NCBI RefSeq assembly: GCF_029761915.1
Contig: NZ_CP121695.1
Coordinates: forward strand, 5,485,501-5,549,500
Direction: 5' to 3'
Source: Bradyrhizobium sp. CB1650
GTDB lineage: Bacteria; Pseudomonadota; Alphaproteobacteria; Rhizobiales; Xanthobacteraceae
Length of the DNA stretch: 64,000 nucleotides
The number at the start of each line of letters is the position of its first letter. Positions within the stretch are counted from its first letter, which is position 1. Below are positions 36,475 to 44,190 of the stretch, piece after piece. The position numbers and the translations under genes are program-made. The notes below the pieces were generated by a model that saw only the letters and a list, made by a program, of their open reading frames with translations, did not search any database and was not told where the DNA came from.

Positions 36475-36509
36475 TTTGTACTATCGTACAAAAGATCAGG
36501 TCTCGTCAA
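36475..36509 (-). promoter_or_regulatory. promoter with TTTGTAC-N4-GTACAAA operator
   Basis: The perfect 7-bp inverted repeat TTTGTAC/GTACAAA with spacer TATC occupies 36475-36492. On the minus strand a -35-like TTGACG lies at 36509-36504, so the operator covers the -10 region. The same operator, the same 11-base gap and the same TTGACG with flanks recur at 60034-60068, upstream of the extradiol dioxygenase. Confidence 0.6.
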
Positions 36510-36588
36510 CAAAAACCATGGGCAACGTCCGGGACGGCTCGGAAGACCGCCGTCAGGACGCCAATGCCCTTTAAGGAGTGCTGGGAAA

Positions 36589-37563
36589 ATGCTGGGTTTG
36601 AACAAGATTGGCGGTTTGCTGCTCGGTGCCGGCCTGCTGCTGGGGAGCGTCAGCGCGCAGGCCGACAGTTATCCGAGCAAGCCGGTCCACATCCTCGTGC
36701 CCTACGCGGCCGGCGGCGCCGTCGACGTGCTCGCCCGCACCCTCGGCCAAGCGCTGGCCAAGACCTGGGGCCAGCAGCCCGTGATCGACAACCGTCCCGG
36801 CGCCGGCGGCATCGTCGCCTCGCAGGCGCTGACGCAGGCGGCCCCGGACGGATACACGCTGATCCTGGTCGCGAGCGGCCATCCGCTCAACCAGTTCATC
36901 TATCCGAGCGTGCCCTACGACACCTTCAAGGATTTTACCGCAATCACCGAGGTCGCCTCGTCCCCGCTCGCGATCGTCGTCGCCAAGGACAGCCCATACA
37001 AGACGCTCGGCGATCTCCTCGCCGCGGCGAAGAAGGAGCCGGACAAGCTCTCCTACGGCATGTCCGGCAACGGCACGTCAGCCCATCTCGCGGGCGAGCT
37101 CCTCAAGCACATGTCCGGCACCAAGATCGTCGCGATCCCCTACAAGGGCGGCGCGCCGGCCCTGACGGCGGTGATCGCCGGGGAAATCCCGCTCAGCATC
37201 AATCCCCTCGCGGAAGCCATCGGCCAGCTCGAAGGCGGCCCGGTGCGCGCACTCGCCGTGACCTCCGCCGAACGCTCCAAGGCGCTACCCGATGTTCCGA
37301 CCGTCGCCGAGTCCGGCGTCCCAGGTTACGACGTCTCGGTCTGGTGGGGCGTCCTTGGTCCCGCGAAGATGCCCACGGAGATCGTGTCGAAGCTCGAGAC
37401 CGATTTGAAGGCGGCGCTGCAGGATCCAAGCGTGCAGTCGACGCTCGGCAAGATCGGCGCGTCCCCGGTCGGCTCCTCCGCCAAGGATTTTGACGCCTAC
37501 ATGCACGCCGAGGCAACCAAGTGGGAGCCGGTATTGAAGGCCGCCGACATTCGCGCGCAATGA
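36589..37563 (+). CDS. Bug-family tripartite tricarboxylate receptor
   Basis: A 324-residue periplasmic solute receptor of the Bug/TctC family. Signal peptide 1-22 (ending AQA) is followed by YPSKPVHILVPYAAGGAVDVLART, DNRPGAGGIVASQALTQA and IPYKGGAPALTAVIAGE, all family hallmarks. Such receptors bind carboxylates and nicotinate or aromatic acids. AAGGAG is ten bases before the ATG. No TctA/TctB membrane genes follow; the next gene is another receptor-like protein. The shared region with TetR suggests co-regulation with the aromatic operon. Confidence 0.9.
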   Translation: MLGLNKIGGLLLGAGLLLGSVSAQADSYPSKPVHILVPYAAGGAVDVLARTLGQALAKTWGQQPVIDNRPGAGGIVASQALTQAAPDGYTLILVASGHPLNQFIYPSVPYDTFKDFTAITEVASSPLAIVVAKDSPYKTLGDLLAAAKKEPDKLSYGMSGNGTSAHLAGELLKHMSGTKIVAIPYKGGAPALTAVIAGEIPLSINPLAEAIGQLEGGPVRALAVTSAERSKALPDVPTVAESGVPGYDVSVWWGVLGPAKMPTEIVSKLETDLKAALQDPSVQSTLGKIGASPVGSSAKDFDAYMHAEATKWEPVLKAADIRAQ

Positions 37564-38381
37564 GGCGGGCTCTCATGGCGGCTCTCTCTCATCCACGTCG
37601 CGTTGCAGGCGCCGCTCTGCTCGCGCTTGCATTTCTCGGCCTGTTCGGCGCTGCCGCAAAGGCTGATGGCGAAGCGAAAATCCTGGCACCGAGCGGCAGC
37701 CTGCGCGTCGGAATCTATCCGGGCAGTCCGACCTCGATGGTCACCGACGCGAGCGGAAAGCCGCACGGCCTGAGCTACGATCTCGGCGGCGAGCTGGCGA
37801 AGCGGCTTGGCGTTGCCGTCGATTACGTGAGGTTTCAGCGCGTGGCCGACATCGTCAGTGCGATCCATGACGGACAGGTCGATTTCACCGTGACCAACGC
37901 CACCCCGGCCCGCGCCAACGAGGTCAGCTTCAGCCAGCCCGTGCTGGCGATCGAGCTCGGCTATCTCGTTCCTGCGAACTCGCCGATCAACGCGGTCAGC
38001 GACATCGACCGGCCCGGCGTGAAGATCGGCGTCACCAAGGGCTCGACCTCCGAGCGTACTCTGCCGGCGAAATTCAAGAAGGCGAACATCGTTCCCGCCG
38101 AAAGCGTCAAGGTTGCGATCGCGATGTTCGGCGGCGGCGAGATTGATCTCTACGCGACCAACAAGCCGACGCTGTTCGAAATGTCCGACCAGATGCCGGG
38201 TGCGCGGATTCTCGAGGGCAATTGGGGCCTGGAGCACATGGCGATCGCGATCCCTAAGGGGCGCGAAAGCGCACTCCCTTTGCTCAACCGCTTCGTCGCG
38301 GAGGAGCAGTCGTCCGGCGCGCTGGATGCCATCCAGCAGCAGGCCGGCTTGCGCGGCGCGAGCACGGCCACCCGCGAGTAG
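37560..38381 (+). CDS. periplasmic substrate-binding protein (SBP_bac_3 type)
   Basis: A 273-residue exported protein. The hydrophobic signal (about 15-35) ends near AAKADG, and the mature part has LRVGIYPGSPTSMVTDASGK then LSYDLGGELAKRLGV, typical of the polar amino-acid receptor family but with a divergent first lobe. The ATG overlaps the preceding stop (ATGA), so the two receptors are co-translated, an uncommon pairing of different receptor families. No permease is adjacent. It might be a sensor or signalling receptor. Confidence 0.83.
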   Translation: MRRALMAALSHPRRVAGAALLALAFLGLFGAAAKADGEAKILAPSGSLRVGIYPGSPTSMVTDASGKPHGLSYDLGGELAKRLGVAVDYVRFQRVADIVSAIHDGQVDFTVTNATPARANEVSFSQPVLAIELGYLVPANSPINAVSDIDRPGVKIGVTKGSTSERTLPAKFKKANIVPAESVKVAIAMFGGGEIDLYATNKPTLFEMSDQMPGARILEGNWGLEHMAIAIPKGRESALPLLNRFVAEEQSSGALDAIQQQAGLRGASTATRE

Positions 38382-38425
38382 TAGCTGCTCGCGAACTGCG
38401 CCGCTTCGCGAGAAGGGGCGGTCCG

Positions 38426-39568
38426 TCAATTGTGAGCGCTCGCCCGCATCTTTTCGGGCGCAACAGTGCGCCGCAGGGATTCGGTGTCGTCACCGCCCGA
38501 CGGGATCAGGATCGCGCGCTCGCGCGGCAGGGCTTCCGGCATCTCGTCGCGAATGAAGGCGATGAGCTTCTCCCTGATCTCGCAGCGCAGGTCCCAGGAC
38601 TGCGGCGCGTTCCTGGCGCTGACCAGCGCCCGAAGCTCGATGGTGCGTGAGTCCGCGTCGATGACCTGGAGATTGACCACCGCGCCATCCCAAAGCTTGG
38701 ACTGCTTCACCACATCCTCCAGCCAGCGCCGGATGCGCGGTACGTCGGCCCGATAGTCGACATGAAGCACGATCACGCCGATCAGCGATGCGGTGTCGCG
38801 CGTCCAGTTCTGAAACGGCCTTTCGATGAAATAGGACAGCGGCACCACCATGCGGCGCCAATCCCACAGCCGGATCACGACATAGGTCGAGGCGATGTCC
38901 TCGACCCAGCCCCACTCATTCTCGATGATGACGGCGTCCTCGATCCGGATCGGCTGGGTGATCGCGATCTGCACGCCGGCGATCAAATTGCTGAGCAAGG
39001 GCCTTGCGGCAAGACCGACGATGATGCCGGCGGCACCGGCGGAGGCGAACAGGCTGACGCCATATTGCTTCACCGAATCGAACGTCATCAGCGCGGTGGA
39101 GATCGTGATGACAATGATGATGGTGTCGGTCACGCGCTTGAACACGCGGATCTGCGTCACATGCTTGCGCGCGATGAGGTTTTCCGTGACGTCGCGAAAA
39201 TTCTGGAGATAGCGCGCCGCGCTCATGTCGACGACCCGGATCGAGATCCAACCGATCAGAGCGATGAAGGCCACCACGAACAGGCGCATCAGCGCAGTAC
39301 GGATCGAATCGTTGAGCGGGGCGAGCGGCAGGACCAGCGCCACTGCGGCGAGACACGCGGCCATGCGGGCCGGCCCCGCCGTACGCTCGACGAACAGGTG
39401 CATGAGAGGGAAACGGCCTCTGAACGTGCGATTGAGCAGCCAGACCGCGAGCCGATAGCCAGACAGGGCAAGCAGGACCGCGCCCGCGATCAGTCCGAGA
39501 CCGATGATCCATGAGGGTACCCAGCCAAGCATCGTCTCGATGTCAGCCATCACCGCCTGCCGATTCAT
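38426..39568 (-). CDS. MscS-family mechanosensitive ion channel
   Basis: A 380-residue membrane protein with four or five transmembrane helices and the MscS pore/beta-domain signature FASAGAAGIIVGLAARPLLS followed by NLIAGVQIAITQPIRIED and VEDIASTYVVIRLWDWRRM. It is longer at the N-terminus than E. coli MscS and resembles YbdG/YnaI-like channels. Role: release of solutes on osmotic downshift. It converges with the receptor pair. Confidence 0.92.
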   Translation of the reverse strand: MNRQAVMADIETMLGWVPSWIIGLGLIAGAVLLALSGYRLAVWLLNRTFRGRFPLMHLFVERTAGPARMAACLAAVALVLPLAPLNDSIRTALMRLFVVAFIALIGWISIRVVDMSAARYLQNFRDVTENLIARKHVTQIRVFKRVTDTIIIVITISTALMTFDSVKQYGVSLFASAGAAGIIVGLAARPLLSNLIAGVQIAITQPIRIEDAVIIENEWGWVEDIASTYVVIRLWDWRRMVVPLSYFIERPFQNWTRDTASLIGVIVLHVDYRADVPRIRRWLEDVVKQSKLWDGAVVNLQVIDADSRTIELRALVSARNAPQSWDLRCEIREKLIAFIRDEMPEALPRERAILIPSGGDDTESLRRTVAPEKMRASAHN

Positions 39569-39697
39569 CCCTGTCCCCGCATTGCATTCGCGCGTCTATC
39601 GCTCAACGCGGTCCCGCCGGCTTCGCTCCCCCACCTCGTGCAAATGCAGTATTCCCTCGGTGCAACCATCGCCGAACTGCGCTAGTTTGGAGCTATC

Positions 39698-40948
39698 ATG
39701 ACTCGACGAACCGGCAGCGCTGATCTTCCCCTGCACAACGGACGGGTTCCGCCGTGGCTCGCGACCCGCATGGCGTCGCTTGGTGCGATCGTCACAGAGG
39801 CGATCGTGCACCATTATGGGCGCGACGCCTTCCTGCAGCGGCTCTCGCATCCCTTCTGGTTCCAGTCGTTCGGGGCGGTGATGGGGATGGACTGGCACTC
39901 CTCCGGCATCACCACCTCCGTGATCGGGGCGCTGAAGCGCGGGCTCGGTCCGCTCCAGGACGAGCTCGGCATCTATGTCTGCGGCGGCCGCGGACAGCAT
40001 TCACGCAAGACGCCGGACGAGCTGTTGCAGCTCGGCGAGCGGATCGGCTTCGATGGTGTGAAACTCACTCGCGCCAGCCGCCTCGTGGCGAAGGTCGACA
40101 GCGCCGCGGTCCAGGACGGGTTCGATCTCTATCTTCACGGCTTCTTCGTCACCGCCGACGGTAAATGGACGGTGGTGCAGCAGGGCATGAACGGCGACAA
40201 GCGCCAGGCCCGCCGCTATCACTGGCACTCGGAAGCGCTGAAGAGCTTTGTCGACACGCCACACAGCGCAATCGACGGACCCCAGCAGGGCGAGATCGTC
40301 AATCTCACCGACCACCGCGCCGAACACTCGCGCGCCGCCCAGCTCGAACTGCTGACCGATCTCGGCCCTGACCGCCTCGTTTCCGAGTTCGAGCGGATCA
40401 ACGGCCCTGAACCGGCACCAGCGCAGGCCGTGCTGCCGCATCTGATCATGCCCGTGCATCACGATGTACGGCCGAAAGACGTGTTCGCGCGGCGCCTGCA
40501 CGGCACGCTCGCAGCAGCCGCCGAGCGTGGCCCAGTCGACTTCCCCGAGCTGTTGCTGACACCTGGTGTCGGCGTGCGCACCGTGCGCTCGCTCGCGATG
40601 GTCGCCGAGGTCGTGCACGGCGCGCCCTACCGCTTCAGGGATCCGGCGCGCTTCTCGCTCGCCCATGGCGGCAAGGATCGCCACCCGTACCCCGTCCCGA
40701 TCAAGGTTTACGACGAGACCATCGGCGTGCTGAAGGGCGCGATCCAGAACGCGAAGCTCGGGCGCGAGGAGCAGATGCAGGCGATCAAGCGACTTGACGA
40801 TCAGGCGCGACGGTTGGAGCGGACCGCGCGCGGGCCTTCGGTGGAATCGTTTATCGCGGGCGAACGCGCGGCGTCTGCGGACCTCGACGGCCGATCGGTA
40901 TTCGGCTGGGAGCGCGATCTCGTTCCGACGAAAAAGCGGACCGGCTGA
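39698..40948 (+). CDS. DUF763 protein
   Basis: A 416-residue protein of the DUF763 family. Visible stretches are ADLPLHNGRVPPWLATRMASL, IYVCGGRGQHSRKTPDEL and VQQGMN...ARRYHWHS. A segment near residue 290, LLLTPGVGVRTVRSLAMVAE, looks like a helix-hairpin-helix, and the C-terminus is basic and helical, so nucleic-acid binding is plausible. No biochemical function is known to me. GGAG lies six bases before the ATG. The gene is monocistronic and ends in a hairpin. Confidence 0.87.
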   Translation: MTRRTGSADLPLHNGRVPPWLATRMASLGAIVTEAIVHHYGRDAFLQRLSHPFWFQSFGAVMGMDWHSSGITTSVIGALKRGLGPLQDELGIYVCGGRGQHSRKTPDELLQLGERIGFDGVKLTRASRLVAKVDSAAVQDGFDLYLHGFFVTADGKWTVVQQGMNGDKRQARRYHWHSEALKSFVDTPHSAIDGPQQGEIVNLTDHRAEHSRAAQLELLTDLGPDRLVSEFERINGPEPAPAQAVLPHLIMPVHHDVRPKDVFARRLHGTLAAAAERGPVDFPELLLTPGVGVRTVRSLAMVAEVVHGAPYRFRDPARFSLAHGGKDRHPYPVPIKVYDETIGVLKGAIQNAKLGREEQMQAIKRLDDQARRLERTARGPSVESFIAGERAASADLDGRSVFGWERDLVPTKKRTG

Positions 40949-40960
40949 ACACCGGTCCGC
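40936..40960 (+). terminator. hairpin at the DUF763 stop codon
   Basis: A perfect 9-bp inverted repeat, GCGGACCGG / CCGGTCCGC, has a seven-base loop containing the TGA stop codon. No T-run follows, but it is the only strong hairpin between this gene and the converging small-protein cluster. Confidence 0.45.
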
Positions 40961-40993
40961 GAGTTAAGGTCGGGAGGAAACGACCCTTCTCCT

Positions 40994-41239
40994 TCAGCTT
41001 TCGTCAGGCTCCGTGTTCTCGTCTCCGAGCCGGTTGGCCGCGTGGTCTTGATACTGCTCGGTCTGGATGAACTTGCCGTCCATGCCGCGGATGTCCGAGT
41101 GCTGGGCCTTGTCGCGGTTGGACAGGATCATGTTGTCGCCGATCTTGTCCTTGGGCACCTCGGCGAACGCGCCGGTGCCGTCGCTCTTTCCGTGCATGCC
41201 GGATCTGAAGTGCGTCTTGCTGCCATTCCCGCCTGGCAT
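40994..41239 (-). CDS. small hydrophilic protein
   Basis: An 81-residue protein, MPGGNGSKTHFRSGMHGKSD and onward, rich in Gly, Lys, Asp and Asn and free of Cys and Trp. It is predicted disordered by composition. GAGGAG lies six bases before the ATG. It is the last of five small hydrophilic genes on this strand. The stretch KDKIGDNMILSNRDKAQHSD is distinctive, but I know no function. Confidence 0.65.
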   Translation of the reverse strand: MPGGNGSKTHFRSGMHGKSDGTGAFAEVPKDKIGDNMILSNRDKAQHSDIRGMDGKFIQTEQYQDHAANRLGDENTEPDES

Positions 41240-41271
41240 CGATCTCTCCTCTTTGAATGATCGCCCGAAGC

Positions 41272-41535
41272 TCAGTGCTTCTGCTGTTGTGCCGTCGGTT
41301 TGGGCGGCTTGTGCCCGCTCTGGCCGGGATTGTTGTGCTTGTTGTGGTCGCTCTCCTGGTTGAGGCCGCCGCGGCTCACCGCAAACTCGCTCTGTCGAGC
41401 CTCCGGCTTCGCGCGATGAACAGCCCTATCCTGCAGATTGTGGCCGGAGGCCTGTTCGAGCTGCCGCGTGTTCGGCACATCCAGCTCGCGCTGGAGAATG
41501 CGCACCTGCTGCTCGTGGGTTTTTCTGCCTTGCAT
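41272..41535 (-). CDS. small hydrophilic protein
   Basis: An 87-residue highly polar protein. The N-terminal half is helical (THEQQVRILQRELDVPN). The C-terminal half is His/Asn/Gln/Lys-rich (NQESDHNKHNNPGQSGHK). GGGAG is six bases before the ATG. Composition is hydrophilin-like. It is part of the same small-gene series. Function unknown. Confidence 0.65.
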   Translation of the reverse strand: MQGRKTHEQQVRILQRELDVPNTRQLEQASGHNLQDRAVHRAKPEARQSEFAVSRGGLNQESDHNKHNNPGQSGHKPPKPTAQQQKH

Positions 41536-41551
41536 TCGCTATCTCCCGATG

Positions 41552-41776
41552 TCACCGGCCTCTCCGGTGCGAGCCGCTGCGCGCGACGTCCTTGTCGACG
41601 CCGCCGGCAACGTTCACGTCGTTCTCGACGTCGCCCTCGATCGTGTTCTCGCCGAAGGCGTCCTCGACGTCATCAGGCGACGCGCCCGCCATCGACGCGC
41701 CCTTCGATCCACCGATCAGGGGATTCTCGCGCAGATCCTTGCCGGTCGGCGCGTACAGTTTCGGTTGCTTGCTCAT
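41552..41776 (-). CDS. small acidic hydrophilic protein
   Basis: A 74-residue protein beginning MSKQPKLYAPTGKDLRENPL, with an acidic Asn/Asp/Val-rich middle (DDVEDAFGENTIEGDVENDV) and a basic end. GGAG is found 11 bases before the ATG. It lacks hydrophobic core segments. It lies 16 bases upstream of the 87-residue gene and four bases downstream of the 66-residue gene, so co-transcription is likely. Confidence 0.65.
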   Translation of the reverse strand: MSKQPKLYAPTGKDLRENPLIGGSKGASMAGASPDDVEDAFGENTIEGDVENDVNVAGGVDKDVARSGSHRRGR

Positions 41777-41779
41777 TGT

Positions 41780-41980
41780 TCACCTGTCTCCGCCCTTGCC
41801 GGCGGCGTCGTGCCGGTGATGAGAATCGTGCTCGCCTCCGCCGCCGGAGATGCGGCTGTGGCTGCGCTGCTGATCGTCTGCCGGAGGCTTCTTGACCTCC
41901 AGCGGAGCCTTCGCATTCTCGTGCGATGCACCTGGTCCGCCCTGACGAATGCTGTTCGGTGTCTTGGTGGATGTCGACAT
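41780..41980 (-). CDS. small hydrophilic protein
   Basis: A 66-residue protein beginning MSTSTKTPNSIRQGGPGASH, with a Lys/Pro-rich middle (LEVKKPPADDQQRSH) and a His/Gly-rich end (GGGGEHDSHHRHDAAGKGG) that could bind metal. GAGGAG is nine bases before the ATG. Longer in-frame extensions overlap the next small gene and are rejected. Confidence 0.55.
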   Translation of the reverse strand: MSTSTKTPNSIRQGGPGASHENAKAPLEVKKPPADDQQRSHSRISGGGGEHDSHHRHDAAGKGGDR

Positions 41981-41994
41981 GAGCGTCACCCTCC

Positions 41995-42180
41995 TCAGCG
42001 ATCTTGCTGGTATCCCTGATTGGTCGTGTTCTGCTTGATGTTGCCCTGCTGCCCCTGCTGATCCGGATTTTCCGCGCGCTTTTTGCCATGCGGAGTCTGG
42101 TCGGACGACATCTGCTTGCTGTCGCCAGTTCCCTTGTGGCTCTGATTGTCCGGCGGAACAGGTGGCATTCTGCTGGTCAT
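41995..42180 (-). CDS. small hydrophilic protein
   Basis: A 61-residue protein starting MTSRMPPVPPDNQSHKGTGD and ending in a Gln/Asn-rich tail (QQGQQGNIKQNTTNQGYQQD). AGGAGG is seven bases before the ATG at 42180. It is the first gene of the five-gene series, with a possible EcfG promoter about 90 bases upstream. Composition is typical of disordered stress proteins; no function known. Confidence 0.6.
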   Translation of the reverse strand: MTSRMPPVPPDNQSHKGTGDSKQMSSDQTPHGKKRAENPDQQGQQGNIKQNTTNQGYQQDR

Positions 42181-42266
42181 GATCCCGCCTCCTGGAGTGG
42201 TGTAAAGCCCGTGGTGCGATTGACACGGAACTCGTGCCAACTTCATCACCCCAAGGCCTTAGTGAC

Positions 42267-42291
42267 AACAGCCGTCGCCGCGCGCCGTTCC
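42267..42291 (-). promoter_or_regulatory. possible EcfG promoter of the small-protein series
   Basis: On the minus strand GGAAC (42291-42287) is followed after 16 bases by TGTT (42270-42267). It is the only promoter-like signal I see in the 155-bp gap before the five small genes. The first base of the -10 differs from the consensus cGTT. Confidence 0.35.
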
Positions 42292-42335
42292 CGACTGATC
42301 ACATCGAACGACGATTTTCCGAAGAACAGGAAATA

Positions 42336-43607
42336 TCAGTTCGCCTGTGCCAGGGAACGATCGAGCATCGCTTGCTCAGCAGCGATCGCTTGTGTTCCAC
42401 GGAAGTCCGCGATGACGGGGAGCTTCTCGATCGCGCGGAGACCCGGCCGCTTGCGCCAGTGAATTTGCGAGGGCTCGACGGCAAGACCAAGACGCGGCCA
42501 GCGCGTGAACAAGGCCTCAAGCGCGCAAGCGCCCTCGATGCGTGCGAGCTGATGGCCGAGGCAGAAATGGATTCCGGTGCCGAAGGAAATATGACGGTTG
42601 GGCTTGCGTTCGAGATCGAGTTTCTCGGGATCATCGTGTACGTCCGGATCCATGTTCGCCGCCGCGAGCATGACCATGACGCGGTCGCCCTTCTTCAGGC
42701 GCACGCCTTCAAGCTCGACATCCCGCCGAACATAGCGCGGCTTGGAGAATTGCACCGGCGAGACGAAGCGCAAGAACTCTTCGACCGCGAGCCCGACGCG
42801 GCTCCAATCCTGTTCCAGCCAATCGCGAAGGACGCCGTTTTTGAGCAGCTCGTAAGCCGAGCCGCTGATGAGATGGGTGGTGGTCTCTGAGCCCGCCGCG
42901 AGCAGCAGAAACACCATCGACACCATTTCGTCGGGCGTGATCTGGCCGCCCTCGCGTTCGACCTGAACCAGTTGGGCAATCAGGCCCTCGCCGCCCTGCT
43001 TGCGCGCGACCTGTAATTGCTCCTCGAGATAGCGCCGCATCTTGCGGAAGGCGAACAGCAACCGAAAGAAGCTGACCATGTTCGTCAGCGAGGACATCGC
43101 ATTGGCCCAGGCAATGAAGCGCGGACGATCGGCCTGCGGCAGGCCGAGCAGCTCGGAGATCACCGAGAGCGGCAGGATGCGCGCGTAACGCTGGACGAGA
43201 TCGGCCGGGCTTCCCCGCGCGAACAGCTCATCGGCCAGACCGTCGGCGATGGCGCGAATGCGTGGCTCCATCGCCACGATCGCGCGGCGGCGAAAGGCCT
43301 CGTCCACGATGCTGCGCAGCCGGGTGTGGTCCGGCTCGTCCATCGTCAGCATGTTGTTGGCGATGGTCCTGACGAGCCTTGGCATCCACCAGCGCAGACC
43401 CGCGACGTCGCCGTCTTCCTTGCGCAGCGTGAAGGTCGCGCTGTCCTTCAGCACCTGCGCGGTCGCATCATGGGTCGTGGTAATCCAGACCTCGCCAACG
43501 AGGGGAAATCGCGTCGCGACCACGGGTCCTAGAGCCCGCAATCCCGCGATGGCCTTGGGCGGATCGCGGAAGAAGGCCTCGCTGGTGAAATCGAGGCGGG
43601 GTGTCAT
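42336..43607 (-). CDS. cytochrome P450
   Basis: A 423-residue soluble bacterial P450. The I-helix oxygen motif is AGSETT (238-243), the ExxR pair is E277/R280, and the heme-ligand loop FGTGIHFCLGHQLAR places Cys349 as thiolate ligand. No dedicated ferredoxin or reductase is adjacent; the ferredoxin-NADP reductase at 44191 is possible but lies in another unit. The start at 43607 gives the usual short N-terminus; a GTG at 43637 would add ten residues. Substrate unknown. Confidence 0.92.
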   Translation of the reverse strand: MTPRLDFTSEAFFRDPPKAIAGLRALGPVVATRFPLVGEVWITTTHDATAQVLKDSATFTLRKEDGDVAGLRWWMPRLVRTIANNMLTMDEPDHTRLRSIVDEAFRRRAIVAMEPRIRAIADGLADELFARGSPADLVQRYARILPLSVISELLGLPQADRPRFIAWANAMSSLTNMVSFFRLLFAFRKMRRYLEEQLQVARKQGGEGLIAQLVQVEREGGQITPDEMVSMVFLLLAAGSETTTHLISGSAYELLKNGVLRDWLEQDWSRVGLAVEEFLRFVSPVQFSKPRYVRRDVELEGVRLKKGDRVMVMLAAANMDPDVHDDPEKLDLERKPNRHISFGTGIHFCLGHQLARIEGACALEALFTRWPRLGLAVEPSQIHWRKRPGLRAIEKLPVIADFRGTQAIAAEQAMLDRSLAQAN

Positions 43608-43712
43608 GGGATCACCGGATAGTTGGTGGCGCCTCACCCAGATGGTGCGCGGCGCTGCCGATACAAGGCGGGAACATGCGCCCCTCTTGAGCCGGAGAGC
43701 TAAGAAAACAAC

Positions 43713-44039
43713 CTACCCGCGTCCCGTCGAGCGCGGGCCGGCCTTGCGCTGCTGCTGGTTGGTGTAGGCGTCCCAATGGCTCCAGCTTCCATTGCTGAGG
43801 CTTTGCCGGTCGGTGGCGAGCGGACGGCGCGTGCGCTTCTCGTAGTCGGCAATGCAGCGCTCGGACTGCGTGATCTTGCGCTTGAGTTCCGCGATCGCCT
43901 TCTGGGTCTGGCCGTTCCGCTTCGACGAGGCGATCTCGCCCATCGTGAAGCGCGCGGTCTCGAGCGCCTTCAACTCGGTGCGATTCTTCTTCAACTGAAC
44001 CCGGTGCCAGGCGATGTTGCTGTCGCTGTCCGCAACCAT
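43713..44039 (-). CDS. hypothetical coiled-coil protein
   Basis: A 108-residue, strongly basic, helical protein (WHRVQLKKNRTELKALETAR, then AIAELKRKITQSERCIADYE) with a polar Ser/Asn/Gln tail. GGAG is seven bases before the ATG at 44039. The start codon and ribosome binding site lie in a perfect inverted repeat (44038-44068). An alternative ATG at 44066 lies in its other arm. Function unknown. Confidence 0.6.
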   Translation of the reverse strand: MVADSDSNIAWHRVQLKKNRTELKALETARFTMGEIASSKRNGQTQKAIAELKRKITQSERCIADYEKRTRRPLATDRQSLSNGSWSHWDAYTNQQQRKAGPRSTGRG

Positions 44040-44068
44040 ATGGGAACTCCGCTGATTCGTTCCCATAT
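44038..44068. promoter_or_regulatory. inverted repeat across a start codon
   Basis: Arms ATATGGGAAC and GTTCCCATAT (10 of 10 pairs) flank an 11-base loop. On the coding (minus) strand the downstream arm contains the ATG at 44039 and the loop contains GGAG. It could act as an operator or as an RNA hairpin that hides the start codon. Confidence 0.5.
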
Positions 44069-44137
44069 AGTATCGCGCGCCGAATCGGCGCCGCAACGGG
44101 CCCCACGCGGCGAAAATGCGGCCTTATTGCGCAGAGG

Positions 44138-44180
44138 GCATGATCCGGATCCGGGGGGCCCGCGTCAGCGCAAGCCGGTG
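44138..44180. repeat. partial copy of palindromic repeat, family C
   Basis: The stretch TGATCCGGATCCGGGG, then GGCCCGCGTCAGCGCAA, parallels 14118-14150 with scattered differences. The right half of the palindrome is missing. Confidence 0.4.
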
Positions 44181-44190
44181 AAAGCCGCGC

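Noticed and set aside
34701..37493. Very long plus-strand open frame opposite the LigI and TetR genes
   Set aside because: It is antisense to genes with strong family motifs and runs through the TetR operator. The translation is Arg/Ala-rich with no recognisable domain, as expected for the complement of high-GC codons.
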